64,000 nucleotides of DNA from an uncultured Prevotella sp. (lineage in GTDB: Bacteria; Bacteroidota; Bacteroidia; Bacteroidales; Bacteroidaceae). The stretch covers positions 1 to 64,000 of the forward strand of contig CALUGW010000006.1 of NCBI GenBank assembly GCA_944320305.1, given 5' to 3'. The translations under genes were made by a program, and so were the position numbers. Below, in pieces: positions 43,910-52,252 of the stretch (position 1 is the first letter of the stretch; the number at the start of each line of letters is the position of its first letter). Under the pieces are notes generated by a model. The model had not been told where the DNA came from. It worked only from the letters and a program-made list of their open reading frames with translations, and made no database searches.

Positions 43910-45136
43910 TCAGGCTTTCCGTCGGGCAGGGCGCACGTCGGGCAGCCATACGGCCACGACGCCAAGCAGCGGCAGCCAGGTGCTCACTTTGAATATAAAG
44001 CCGACGCTCGTCATGTCGGCCAGCCATCCGAAGAAGGCCGATCCGATGCCGCCCAGGCCGAACATCAGTCCGAAGAACACCCCCGCAATCATGCCAACCT
44101 TGTCTGGCTTCAGGTCGGTGGCATACACGACAATGGCCGAGAAGGCCGACGCTATAACCAGTCCGGTGGCCACGGCCATTGCGATTGTGCCTCCGAGGTT
44201 GAGGTAGGGCAGGGCCAGCGAGAACGGGGCGGAGCCGAGTATGGAGAAAAGAATCACGTATTTGCGCCCGTAGCGGTCGCCCAAGACTCCGCCCAGCAGC
44301 GTTCCGGCGGCAAAGGCGGCCAGGTAGGCGAACAGGCACAGCTGCGACTGCTGCACGCTCAGGCCGAACTTGCCGATGAGGAAGAACGTGAAATAGCTCG
44401 TCATGCAGGCGTTGAAGAAGTATTTCGAGAATATCATCAGCACCAGAATGGCCATGGCCTTGCGCACTGTGCGCTCCGGCAGCGAATGCGCGGCGGCCAG
44501 TGACGCGCGCCTACGCTCCCTGATGCGCTGCAGTACAAGGGCGTACCAGCGGCCCACACGGCCCAGAAGCAGGGCTGCCGCCAGCGCCGCAAGGGCGAAC
44601 CAGCCCACGGCGTGCTGCCCGTAGGGAATCACCACCACGGCCGCCAGCAGCGGGCCGATGGCGCTGCCGCCGTTGCCGCCCACCTGGAATATGGACTGCG
44701 CCAGGCTCTTTCTGCCCCCGGAGGCCAGCTGGGCCACGCGCGACGCTTCGGGATGAAACACCGACGAGCCGCAGCCAATGAGCGCCACAGAGAGCAGCAG
44801 CGGCGCGAAGCCGGGCGAAAAGGCCAGAGCCACGAGCCCGGCAAGGGTGAAGCACATTCCGGCCGCGAGCGAGTAGGGCTGCGGATGGCGGTCGGCGTAG
44901 CTGCCGACAAAGGGCTGGAAGACGGACGAGGTGAGCTGGAATACCAGCGTTATCACGCCTATTTGCGCGAAGCTGAAGCCGTAAGACTCTTTCAGCAGCG
45001 GGTAGAGAGCCGGAATGACGGACTGGATCATGTCGTTAAGCAGGTGGCACGTGCCTATGGTGGCCAGTACCGCGTAGGCCGTTCCTTCCGTTAGCTGCGG
45101 GTGCCCCACTATCTTTCCCATCAGGTCTTTCATCAT
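43910..45136 (-). CDS. MFS transporter, fosmidomycin-resistance (Fsr)-like
   Basis: The 408-aa protein has 12 hydrophobic segments and matches the Fsr-type drug exporters: HLLNDMIQSVIPALYPLLKE in TM1, SSVFQPFVGSYADRHPQPY (MFS loop 2-3), GCGSSVFHPEASRVAQLASG and a second-half repeat GGVLGDRYGRKYVILFS. It likely expels small compounds such as antibiotics by proton antiport. The start at 45136 has AGGAGA upstream; an extension of 42 codons upstream is rejected for lack of family sequence. It precedes ogt on the same strand with a 46-bp gap. Confidence 0.85.
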   Translation of the reverse strand: MMKDLMGKIVGHPQLTEGTAYAVLATIGTCHLLNDMIQSVIPALYPLLKESYGFSFAQIGVITLVFQLTSSVFQPFVGSYADRHPQPYSLAAGMCFTLAGLVALAFSPGFAPLLLSVALIGCGSSVFHPEASRVAQLASGGRKSLAQSIFQVGGNGGSAIGPLLAAVVVIPYGQHAVGWFALAALAAALLLGRVGRWYALVLQRIRERRRASLAAAHSLPERTVRKAMAILVLMIFSKYFFNACMTSYFTFFLIGKFGLSVQQSQLCLFAYLAAFAAGTLLGGVLGDRYGRKYVILFSILGSAPFSLALPYLNLGGTIAMAVATGLVIASAFSAIVVYATDLKPDKVGMIAGVFFGLMFGLGGIGSAFFGWLADMTSVGFIFKVSTWLPLLGVVAVWLPDVRPARRKA

Positions 45137-45310
45137 TGCCGGTCTCCTTTTCGTGTTGAGTTGTTCGTGTGCATTTGTATTTTTGGTGTGCCGTGGCGCG
45201 ATCGTTCCGGTCGCTGGCGGGTGAAAGAGTGCTGCTCCCGCGCTTGCGGCAGATGGCGGCATACAGCTTCTTGCATCGTGTTCCGCGCCCGGTCAAGTCA
45301 GAGCCACAAG

Positions 45311-45359
45311 CAAAAGAAAGAGGTTGAAAATCATGCAAACTGCTGATTCTCAACCTCTT
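45311..45359 (-). terminator. Terminator of tRNA-Pro
   Basis: On the minus strand AAGAGGTTGAGAATC pairs with GATTTTCAACCTCTT, followed by TCTTTT. It begins 11 bases after the tRNA 3' end. Confidence 0.75.
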
Positions 45360-45369
45360 CGCCTTGTGT

Positions 45370-45443
45370 CGGGATTACTGGACTCGAACCAGCGACCTCA
45401 CGCCCCCCAGACGCGTGCGCTAACCAACTGCGCTAAATCCCGT
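45370..45443 (-). tRNA. tRNA-Pro (anticodon GGG)
   Basis: The 74-nt cloverleaf has acceptor stem CGGGATT/AATCCCG, D-stem GCGC/GCGC, anticodon stem CGCGT/GCGTG with loop CTGGGGG (anticodon GGG at positions 34-36), T-arm GCTGG-TTCGAGT-CCAGT and discriminator A. CCA is not encoded. A -7 box (45478-45485) lies upstream and a hairpin terminator downstream, so it is transcribed alone. Confidence 0.95.
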
Positions 45444-45477
45444 ACACTGTGCTGTGCCTTTTTCGGCTTTGCGGGTG

Positions 45478-45485
45478 CAAAAGTA
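45478..45485 (-). promoter_or_regulatory. -7 box of tRNA-Pro
   Basis: TACTTTTG followed by GCACCC on the minus strand, 35 bases upstream of the mature tRNA 5' end. Confidence 0.5.
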
Positions 45486-45739
45486 CGCACAATATGTGGA
45501 AAATGCAAATTTCCGGGCAACCTTTTTTGCTTTTTAACACTGCTTTACCTTTCGCCCGGCCGCCGGCGGGGTGTTTTCCAGGAATCCGCCTGCGGCTGAA
45601 ACGTCAGGACGCTGTGGAAGATGGCGTGGTGAAAACGCTCTTTGTTGGCAGACGGCCCACGAGCTTGATAACTTATGGTACGCGCGACAGCCGCGGCCTG
45701 CGGTAACGGGTTTGAAAAGTTTTTGTATCCGTTATCTAA

Positions 45740-45780
45740 CGGAATCGACAAATTCCGGTAGTATGGACTTTTTAACTTTG
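45740..45780 (+). promoter_or_regulatory. Promoter and dyad operator of the TonB-dependent receptor
   Basis: TAACTTTG (45773-45780) is the -7 box. The inverted repeat CGGAAT-N6-ATTCCG (45740-45757) covers the expected -33 position, and no good TTTG exists there, so the promoter may need an activator or be blocked by a repressor bound to the dyad. Confidence 0.45.
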
Positions 45781-45815
45781 CACCCGAAAAGTTAAGTAAA
45801 TATCTCGAAAAAGAA

Positions 45816-48659
45816 ATGGAAAAGACAAAAAGACTGTTGGCCGCAGCCACACTTGCCGCCGGAATTTCCGCCGGCGCGTGGGCAGTGACGGAGACAGAGG
45901 CCGACCTGGGCTCTGTGACCGGCCGTATCACCGACAGCGAGGAGCGGGTGCTCCCCGGCGCGTCGGTAATGGTTGTGGACCTTCACACCGGCGTGACCAC
46001 CGACCTTAACGGCTACTACAAGCTGCCCGTGCTGAAGCCCGGCACGTACACGCTGAAGATTTCCTACGTGGGCTATGCGCCCATAACGCGCAAAATCACC
46101 GTCACCGACAAGAAGTCGCAGGTGAACAACTTCGTGATGAGCGAGGGCCACGAGCTGCGCGAGGTGCAGGTGGAGGGGGTGTTCAGCGGCCAGCGCCGCG
46201 CCCTGCAGCTGCAGAAGGGCAGCATGGGTGTGGCCAATGTGGTGTCGGCAGACCAGGTGGGCAAGTTCCCCGACTCCAACATCGGCGACGCCCTGAAGCG
46301 CATCAGCGGCATCAACGTGCAGTATGACCAGGGCGAGGCTCGCTTCGGCCAGGTGCGCGGAACGAGCGCCGACCTCACCTCAGTCACCGTCAACGGCAAC
46401 CGCCTGCCGTCGGCCGAGGGCGACACGCGCAACGTGCAGCTCGACCTGATTCCCTCCGACATGGTGCAGACCATCGAGGTCAACAAGGTCGTAACGTCCG
46501 ACATGGACGGCGACGCCATCGGCGGAGCCATCAACCTTGTCACCAAGAACACGCCCTACCGCCGCGTGCTCAACTTCATGGTCGGCTCGGGCTACAGCTG
46601 GATCAGCGGCAAGCCGCAGTGGAATCTGGGCGCCACCTGGGGCGACCGCTTCTTTGGCAACAAGCTGGGCATCATGGCCTCGGCCTCTTACCAGTACGCT
46701 CCGGGCGGCTCTGACAACACCGAGTTCGAGTACGACACCGACGACGACGCCGTGGTGCTCAAGGACATGGAGGTGCGCCAGTACTACGTCACCCGCGAGC
46801 GCCAGAGCTACTCGCTGGCTCTCGACTACCAGTTTAACCCGCTCAACAAGATTTCTTTCAAGGGAATATACAACCGCCGCAACGACTGGGAGAACCGCTT
46901 CCGCGTGCAGTACAAGGACATGGACGACGACGTGCAGGAGGTGGTGCTTGAGACCAAGGCCGGCGCCGACGACACCAAGGACGCCCGTCTGGAGCGCCAG
47001 CAGACCATGGACTTCACCCTCGACGGCGAGCACTTCATCGGAAACCTCGGCATAGACTGGGCCTTGAGCTACTCGCGGGCCACCGAGGAGCGCCCCAACG
47101 AGCGCTACGCCTCCTACCGCATGAAGGACATCGACATGGCCGGCGGACTGCGCGACGCCGGCGGACGCCACCCCTACACCTCGACGCCGCTGCCGTCGCT
47201 CGACAACGAGGACTGGGAGTTTGACGAGCTGACCAACCAGGACGAGGACATTGTGGAGAACGAGTACAAGGCGCGCCTCGACTTCGAGCTGCCCCTGGCC
47301 AAGGGCCGCTTTGGCAACAAGCTGAAGTTCGGCGGGAAATACACCCTGAAGGACAAGTCGAAGAAGGTGAGCTTCTATGAGTTCGACGGCGACGAGCTGC
47401 TGGGCGACTGGCGCAAGCAGGTGGCCTACAAGATCCGCGACGGCTTCATGCCGGGCGACTTCTACCCGCTCCACTCGCCGTTCATCAGCAAGGAGTTCAT
47501 CGGCGGGCTCCAACTCAACCCATCGTTCGGCGAGGAGGTGCTCGAAGAGGAGGCCGGCAACTACGACGTGCGCGAGCAGATAACCGCCGGATACCTGCGC
47601 TTCGACCAGAAGCTCGGCAGCCGTCTTGACGCCACGCTCGGCCTGCGCGTTGAGCACACCGCGCTGAAGACCAGCGGCTTCAACTACCAGGCGTGGGAGG
47701 AGCAGGAGCTTGACGGCCAGGGCCAGCCCGTGCTCGACGACGAGGGCGAGCCGGAGATGGTGGACCGCGAGAGCATGACGCCCACCGGCGACCACAAGAA
47801 CAACTACACCAACCTGCTGCCCAGCGTGCTGCTGAAGTACAAGGCCACTGACGACCTCAACATCCGCGCCTCGTTCACGCAGACCATCTCGCGCCCCAAG
47901 TACTCGGCACTGATAGCCAACAAGACGTTCAACCTGGCCGACGAGGAGGCCGTGATCGGCGACCCCAACATCGAGCCGAGCAAGGCATCCAACTTTGACC
48001 TTTCGGCAGAATACTACTTGGAGAGCGTCGGACTGGTGAGCCTCGGACTCTTCTATAAGGACATCAAGAACGTCAACGTGGAGACCATCGGCTACTACAC
48101 CGGCGAGGAGCTGGGCCTCAGGGGCAACACCACCGAGTTTGAGGTGGAGCAGAACATGAACGCCTACGACGCGCGCATCTTCGGCGTGGAGGTGGGCTAC
48201 CAGCGCGACTTCGGCTTCATCAGCCCCGCGCTGAAGTGTCTCGGCTTCTACGGCAACTACACCTACACCCACAGCTCAACCCGCAACTACAACCCCAGAC
48301 TGGGCATCGAGGACGGCGACGACGTGAGGATGGCCGGCTCGCCCGAGCACACCGCCAACGCCTCGCTCTACTTCGAGAAGGGCGGTGCCAGCGTGAGACT
48401 CTCTTACAACTTCGCCTCTGAGTTCGTTGACGAGATGAACCTCGGCTCGCGCGCCCTCGACCGCTACTACGACAAGGTGAACTATCTCGACCTCAACGCC
48501 AGCTACACCTGGGGCAAGAGCACCAAGTTCACCGTCTTTGCCGAGGCGCACAACCTGCTGAACCAGCCCCTGCGCTACTATCAGGGCGAGCGCGACCGCA
48601 CCATGCAGGTGGAGTACTACGGCGTGAAGGTAAACGCAGGATTCAAAATCAATCTTTAA
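45816..48659 (+). CDS. TonB-dependent receptor with carboxypeptidase-regulatory-like domain
   Basis: The 947-aa outer-membrane transporter begins with a signal peptide (about residues 1-25). A beta-sandwich domain follows at about 30-115 (VTGRITDSEERVLPGASVMV, KISYVGY), then the plug (120-260) with DALKRISGINVQYDQGEA and IEVNKVVTSDMDGDAIGGAI, a pattern of the TonB-Xanth-Caul subgroup. The beta-barrel ends in GVKVNAGFKINL with the terminal aromatic-rich strand. No SusD gene adjoins it. A metallophosphatase gene follows after a terminator, suggesting uptake of a phosphate-containing or phosphate-releasing substrate; that is inference. Confidence 0.9.
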   Translation: MEKTKRLLAAATLAAGISAGAWAVTETEADLGSVTGRITDSEERVLPGASVMVVDLHTGVTTDLNGYYKLPVLKPGTYTLKISYVGYAPITRKITVTDKKSQVNNFVMSEGHELREVQVEGVFSGQRRALQLQKGSMGVANVVSADQVGKFPDSNIGDALKRISGINVQYDQGEARFGQVRGTSADLTSVTVNGNRLPSAEGDTRNVQLDLIPSDMVQTIEVNKVVTSDMDGDAIGGAINLVTKNTPYRRVLNFMVGSGYSWISGKPQWNLGATWGDRFFGNKLGIMASASYQYAPGGSDNTEFEYDTDDDAVVLKDMEVRQYYVTRERQSYSLALDYQFNPLNKISFKGIYNRRNDWENRFRVQYKDMDDDVQEVVLETKAGADDTKDARLERQQTMDFTLDGEHFIGNLGIDWALSYSRATEERPNERYASYRMKDIDMAGGLRDAGGRHPYTSTPLPSLDNEDWEFDELTNQDEDIVENEYKARLDFELPLAKGRFGNKLKFGGKYTLKDKSKKVSFYEFDGDELLGDWRKQVAYKIRDGFMPGDFYPLHSPFISKEFIGGLQLNPSFGEEVLEEEAGNYDVREQITAGYLRFDQKLGSRLDATLGLRVEHTALKTSGFNYQAWEEQELDGQGQPVLDDEGEPEMVDRESMTPTGDHKNNYTNLLPSVLLKYKATDDLNIRASFTQTISRPKYSALIANKTFNLADEEAVIGDPNIEPSKASNFDLSAEYYLESVGLVSLGLFYKDIKNVNVETIGYYTGEELGLRGNTTEFEVEQNMNAYDARIFGVEVGYQRDFGFISPALKCLGFYGNYTYTHSSTRNYNPRLGIEDGDDVRMAGSPEHTANASLYFEKGGASVRLSYNFASEFVDEMNLGSRALDRYYDKVNYLDLNASYTWGKSTKFTVFAEAHNLLNQPLRYYQGERDRTMQVEYYGVKVNAGFKINL

Positions 48660-48680
48660 TAATGTTCCAATCCAGGAGGC

Positions 48681-48720
48681 CGGCAGCCCGGTATTGTGGC
48701 TGCCGACTTTCGTTTTTTTT
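48681..48720 (+). terminator. Terminator after the TonB receptor
   Basis: CGGCAGCC (48681-48688) pairs with GGCTGCCG (48698-48705), followed by ACTTTCG and eight T. Confidence 0.75.
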
Positions 48721-48884
48721 CTGAGACCCGTGCGGGCGGAGGCCGCACCGCGATGTAATACATATTAAAATAATGTGGCGGCAGGCACCTTTTCAGAATG
48801 ATTTCAGAATGCCTGCGCAACTTTGCGGCGTTAAACAAAAACAAGCAAAGCAATAATCAAACAACCAGACAAACAAAACAAGTT

Positions 48885-49856
48885 ATGAAAAAGACCGAAC
48901 GCATCAGACTGCAGATGCTGAAGCTTGCGGCCGCCGTGGCCGTGATGCTGTCAGTGGGCGCCGCCGCCGGCGCCCAGACTCCCGCCGACTGGGAGAAGAT
49001 GGACGGCGACGTGATTGTCTACATGGGCAACGACCTGGGCCGCAACGGCTACTACGAGCAGAAGCCCGTGGCCGAGCTGATGGGCCGCATGGCCGAGACC
49101 ATCGGGCCGGAGTGCGTGATAGCCGCCGGCGACGTGCACCACTTCGAGGGCGTGCGCTCCGTGCAGGACCCGCTCTGGATGACCAACTACGAGCTGATAT
49201 ACTCCCACCCGGAGCTGATGCTCGACTGGTTCCCCGTGCTGGGCAACCACGAGTACCGGGGCAACACGCAGGCCGTGCTCGACTACTCAAAGGTGAGCCG
49301 CCGCTGGGAGATGCCCGCCCGCTACTACACCAAGGTGATAAGCGAAGACGGCGTGAGCCTGCGCATAGTGTTCATAGACACCACGCCGCTCATCAGCAAG
49401 TACCGCCAGGAGACCGACAAGTATCCCGACGCCGCGGCGCAGGACAACGCCGCGCAGCTGGCCTGGCTCGACAGCACGCTGAAGAACGCCCGCGAGGACT
49501 GGGTCGTCGTGGTGGGCCACCACCCCATATACGCCCAGACGAGCAAGGACGACGTGGAGCGGCAGGACATGCAGCGCCAGCTGCTGCCCATTCTACACAA
49601 GTATGGCAACGTTGACATCTACGCCTGCGGCCACATTCACAACTTCCAGCACATCCGCATGCCCGGCGACAGCATCGACTACGTGGTCAACACCTCCGGC
49701 TCGCTGGCACGCAAGGTGGAGCCGACAGAGGGCACCGTGTTCTGCTCAGGCACGGAGGGCTTCTCCGTCTTCTCCGCCACGAAGAAGCAGCTGCGAATGT
49801 TTCTCGTAGACAAGACGGGCAAGGCCGTCCACACCGTGACAAAAACCAATCCTTAA
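48885..49856 (+). CDS. Secreted metallophosphatase (purple acid phosphatase-like)
   Basis: The 323-aa protein has a signal peptide (cleavage near AAAGAQ). It shows the calcineurin-like metal motifs: D-x-G in GNDLGRNG (about residue 48), CVIAAGDVHHFEGV (about 80), VLGNHEYRGN (about 120), VVGHHPIY (about 213) and CGHIHNFQH (about 253). It should hydrolyse phosphate monoesters in the periplasm or outside the cell using two metal ions. It lies 225 bp after the TonB receptor, but beyond a terminator, so it may be transcribed separately; CAACTTTG at 48818-48825 is a weak -7 candidate. It is probably functionally paired with the receptor. Confidence 0.85.
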   Translation: MKKTERIRLQMLKLAAAVAVMLSVGAAAGAQTPADWEKMDGDVIVYMGNDLGRNGYYEQKPVAELMGRMAETIGPECVIAAGDVHHFEGVRSVQDPLWMTNYELIYSHPELMLDWFPVLGNHEYRGNTQAVLDYSKVSRRWEMPARYYTKVISEDGVSLRIVFIDTTPLISKYRQETDKYPDAAAQDNAAQLAWLDSTLKNAREDWVVVVGHHPIYAQTSKDDVERQDMQRQLLPILHKYGNVDIYACGHIHNFQHIRMPGDSIDYVVNTSGSLARKVEPTEGTVFCSGTEGFSVFSATKKQLRMFLVDKTGKAVHTVTKTNP

Positions 49857-49884
49857 CGGAGGTTAAAATCGTTAAAAACAAGGG

Positions 49885-50265
49885 TGGAAATGGCGCTGAG
49901 ATTTCGTTTTTTTGAAAATAAAAGCCACCTGGCCGCAAATACGCGCGGCATGAGTGTGCAACCGTAACTAATTGGCCCAATTAGACTTATTAGTCCAATT
50001 GGGCCAATTGTGCAACTTTTTCAGCCCCCGAGACAGCCCTTTTCAGCCCCGAAACGGCCCTTTTCGCCTTGCGGAAAGGGCTGTTTTGCTTTCCAATATA
50101 GGCCGTCTCGCCTTCCAATATAGGCCATATCGCATTGCAATAAGACCCTTTTCGCAATGCGAGACAGGCCATATTGCAAAACAAGACGCTTTTCCGCGCC
50201 CGGAAGGGGGGCAGAAGCCGCCCGGTTTTTTCTATTTCGGCGGAAAATGAAGTGTTAATTTTCGG
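49885..50265 (+). repeat. Dispersed intergenic element, copy C (complete, longest array)
   Basis: Head with TTTGAAAATAAAA (49911), GGCCGCAAATA and GAGTGTGCAACCGTAAC (49952-49968). Palindromic module CCAATTAGACTTATTAG (49977-50013). Array of seven units, essentially all 22 nt, at 50022-50176, closing GCAAAACAAG. Tail stem CCGCC/GGCGG (50218-50222 with 50239-50243) around TTTTTTCTATTT, then GAAGTGTTAA. It sits between the phosphatase and the convergent dedA gene. Confidence 0.8.
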
Positions 50266-50284
50266 GAGTCGGGAGACTGGAGAC

Positions 50285-50383
50285 AGACAATAGCCCCGCG
50301 GAAATTAAGAATGAAGAATTAAGAGTTAAGAAAAATGGCTTTTGTGGCTGTCTTTCTTAACTCTTAATTCTTCATTCTTAATT
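50285..50383. repeat. Perfect 31-bp inverted repeat after copy C
   Basis: Arms 50303-50333 and 50353-50383 are exactly complementary around a 19-nt loop containing GGCTTTTGTGGC. The preceding GACAATAGCCCCG and the loop match the structure after copy B at 29.1 kb. A further AT-rich TTAATTCTTAATT stretch follows at 50465-50510, near the dedA stop. Confidence 0.8.
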
Positions 50384-50501
50384 CTTCCGTCTCCCATGGG
50401 GGAGAGGCCGTCGCTCCGGAATGTTGGATGCGCGTGGGCAGAAAACAGCTACAGTGGGTAGCTCTTTTAATTTTTAATTCTTAATTCTTAATTTTTAATT
50501 T

Positions 50502-51149
50502 TCAATTCTTCTTCATTTTCGCCCGCAGCACCTCGATGACACCCGGCAGCACCGAGATGACGATGATGGCCAGCAGCAGGAGCTTGAGGTTCTGCTGCAC
50601 GAAGGGCAGGTCGCCGAAGAAATAGCCCGTGAAGCAGAAGAGGCACACCCACAGGGCGGCTCCCGTGAGGTTGTAGACCATGAAGTAATAGTAGTGCATC
50701 TTGCCCATGCCGGCCACGAACGGGGCGAACGTGCGCACTATCGGCACGAAGCGGGCCAGTATGATTGTCTTGCCGCCATACTTGCGGAAGAAGTCGTGGG
50801 TCTTGTCGAGATAGCTCTGCTTGAACACTTTCGAGTTGGGGTTGCTGAACAGCCGCCGCCCGAAGAAGTGGCCTATCATGTAGTTGCACGAGTCGCCCAG
50901 CACCGCCGCGGCAAAGACGATGAGCACCAGCCAGCCGATCTCGAGCGGTATGCCCGGCATGGCGCTGATGGCTCCGGCCACGAACAGCAGCGAGTCGCCG
51001 GGCAGGAAGGGAGTGACGACGAGGCCCGTCTCGCAGAAAATAATCACGAAGAGGATGGCGTAGGTCCACAGATGGTAGTCGCGCACGATCTCGATCATGT
51101 GCTGGTCGATGTGCAGGATGAAGTCAATGATCAGTTGAATGATTTCCAT
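50502..51149 (-). CDS. DedA family membrane protein
   Basis: The 215-aa inner-membrane protein matches the DedA/SNARE-associated family, implicated in undecaprenyl- or phospholipid translocation and membrane potential upkeep. Conserved blocks are [20 protein letters not shown] (residues 40-59), the family FxGR-type HFFGRRLF, the arginine motif [16 protein letters not shown] (about 125-140) and GALLWVxxF-like [15 protein letters not shown]. Five to six hydrophobic segments are visible. It has its own promoter (51226-51233). Confidence 0.9.
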   Translation of the reverse strand: MEIIQLIIDFILHIDQHMIEIVRDYHLWTYAILFVIIFCETGLVVTPFLPGDSLLFVAGAISAMPGIPLEIGWLVLIVFAAAVLGDSCNYMIGHFFGRRLFSNPNSKVFKQSYLDKTHDFFRKYGGKTIILARFVPIVRTFAPFVAGMGKMHYYYFMVYNLTGAALWVCLFCFTGYFFGDLPFVQQNLKLLLLAIIVISVLPGVIEVLRAKMKKN

Positions 51150-51225
51150 ATTTGTGATTTGTTGTTGCGCAGAGAATACGCGCTTGGAAACGGCGTCGCC
51201 CGCGGGCAGCGTTCCTAAGCGTCTG

Positions 51226-51233
51226 CAAAATTA
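51226..51233 (-). promoter_or_regulatory. -7 box of dedA
   Basis: TAATTTTG on the minus strand, within the 20-mer shared with the DUF1599 promoter (39281-39300). The leader is about 70 nt. Confidence 0.55.
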
Positions 51234-51333
51234 GGCATTTCCGCCGAACAACCGTGCCCCGTGGCGCGGAAAATGATTCCACAGGGCGCATTTTTAAGAA
51301 CTTTGCGCAACTTTTATGAATTGCGCCGCCGCC

Positions 51334-51786
51334 TCAGCGGCGCGCGGCGAAGAAGTCTCTCATCAGCCGCGAGCACTCCTCGGCCAGCACGCCGGCCGTG
51401 ACCGTGGCCCTGGGGTGCAGGGCGCTGGGGGCGAGGCGGGTGTAGCCGCGCTTCTCGTCGGGCGCGCCGTAGACCACGCGCGACACCTGCGCCCAGCCCG
51501 TGGCGCCGGCGCACATCGCGCAAGGCTCCACCGTCACGTAGAGCGTGCAGTCCGTCAGATACTTGCCGCCCAGCGTGTTGGCGGCGGCGGTGAGCGCCTG
51601 CATCTCGGCGTGGGCGGTCACGTCGCGCAGCGTCTCGGTCAGGTTGTGCGCCCGCGACAGTATGCGCCCGCGGCACACCACCACCGCCCCCACCGGTATC
51701 TCGCCCGCCTGCATGGCCCGCGCGGCCTCGGCCAGGGCCAGGCGCATGTAGCGCTCGTCTTCTTTCTGTTGTTCTTCTGCTGTCAT
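51334..51786 (-). CDS. tadA: tRNA-specific adenosine deaminase family protein
   Basis: The 150-aa cytidine/adenosine deaminase fold protein has the zinc motif TAHAEMQAL (HAE) and VEPCAMCAGA (PCxxC), which places it with TadA, the enzyme converting A34 to inosine in tRNA-Arg. The block GEIPVGAVVVCRGRILSRAH is typical. The start at 51786 is chosen because the -7 box at 51808-51815 lies between it and an ATG eight codons upstream. Divergent from yraN. Confidence 0.9.
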   Translation of the reverse strand: MTAEEQQKEDERYMRLALAEAARAMQAGEIPVGAVVVCRGRILSRAHNLTETLRDVTAHAEMQALTAAANTLGGKYLTDCTLYVTVEPCAMCAGATGWAQVSRVVYGAPDEKRGYTRLAPSALHPRATVTAGVLAEECSRLMRDFFAARR

Positions 51787-51807
51787 GCGGAGTGTCTGTT
51801 GGTGCCA

Positions 51808-51815
51808 CAAAATTA
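51808..51815 (-). promoter_or_regulatory. -7 box of tadA
   Basis: TAATTTTG on the minus strand, 22 bases before the tadA start. It overlaps the longer reading frame and so excludes the earlier ATG. Confidence 0.5.
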
Positions 51816-51848
51816 GCTCTTTTCTTTTGAATAATGGCCGAAAAGTGC

Positions 51849-51856
51849 TATTTTTG
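51849..51856 (+). promoter_or_regulatory. -7 box of the yraN-birA-pyrH group
   Basis: TATTTTTG followed by GCATC, 23 bases before the yraN start. It is divergent from the tadA promoter 34 bases away. Confidence 0.5.
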
Positions 51857-51878
51857 CATCAGAAAACATTCATGAGGC

Positions 51879-52247
51879 ATGGCAGAGCACAACACAACAG
51901 GCCGCTGGGGCGAGGACCGGGCGGCAGAGTATCTTGAGTCGCGGGGCTACGGCATCATGGCCCGCGACTGGCGCGCGGGCCGCCGCGACATCGACATCGT
52001 GGCCCACAAGGACGGCACGGTGGCGTTCGTCGAGGTGAAGACGCGGCGCGACACCGGCTTCGGCGCGCCCGAGCAGGCCGTGGACCTGCGCAAGGTGCGC
52101 TCCATAGCGGCCGCCGCCTCGGCCTTTATAAAGCTCAACAGGATAGACGCCCGGGTGCGCTTCGACATCATCGCCGTGACAGGCTCGCCCGGGGCGGGCT
52201 GCGCCATCGACCACATTGAGAACGCCTTTGTGCCCCCGCTGCAGTGA
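51879..52247 (+). CDS. yraN: YraN family (UPF0102) endonuclease-like protein
   Basis: The 122-aa protein fits the UPF0102 family, a small restriction-endonuclease fold. It shows GRWGEDRAAEYLESRGYGIM, ARDWRAGRRDIDIVAHKDGT (the D of the PD-(D/E)XK core), VAFVEVKTRRD (ExK) and VDLRKVRSIAAAASAFI. The cellular role is unclear; a link to DNA uptake or Holliday structures has been proposed for relatives. Its stop overlaps a possible GTG start of birA, so the two are tightly coupled. Confidence 0.9.
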   Translation: MAEHNTTGRWGEDRAAEYLESRGYGIMARDWRAGRRDIDIVAHKDGTVAFVEVKTRRDTGFGAPEQAVDLRKVRSIAAAASAFIKLNRIDARVRFDIIAVTGSPGAGCAIDHIENAFVPPLQ

Positions 52248-52252
52248 GCGCC

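Noticed and set aside
43865..44503. Plus-strand frame opposite the MFS transporter
   Set aside because: Antisense shadow; no motif, and the minus strand encodes a complete 12-helix transporter.
46380..48272. 630-codon minus-strand frame opposite the TonB receptor
   Set aside because: Composition artefact of GC-rich third positions; the plus strand carries a full receptor.
49972..50250. Similar-looking short proteins translated from the array elements (also at 28851-29156 and 60152-60373)
   Set aside because: The protein similarity follows from DNA similarity. Copy A has an in-frame stop, unit length 22 shifts the frame each unit, and no ribosome-binding site is seen.
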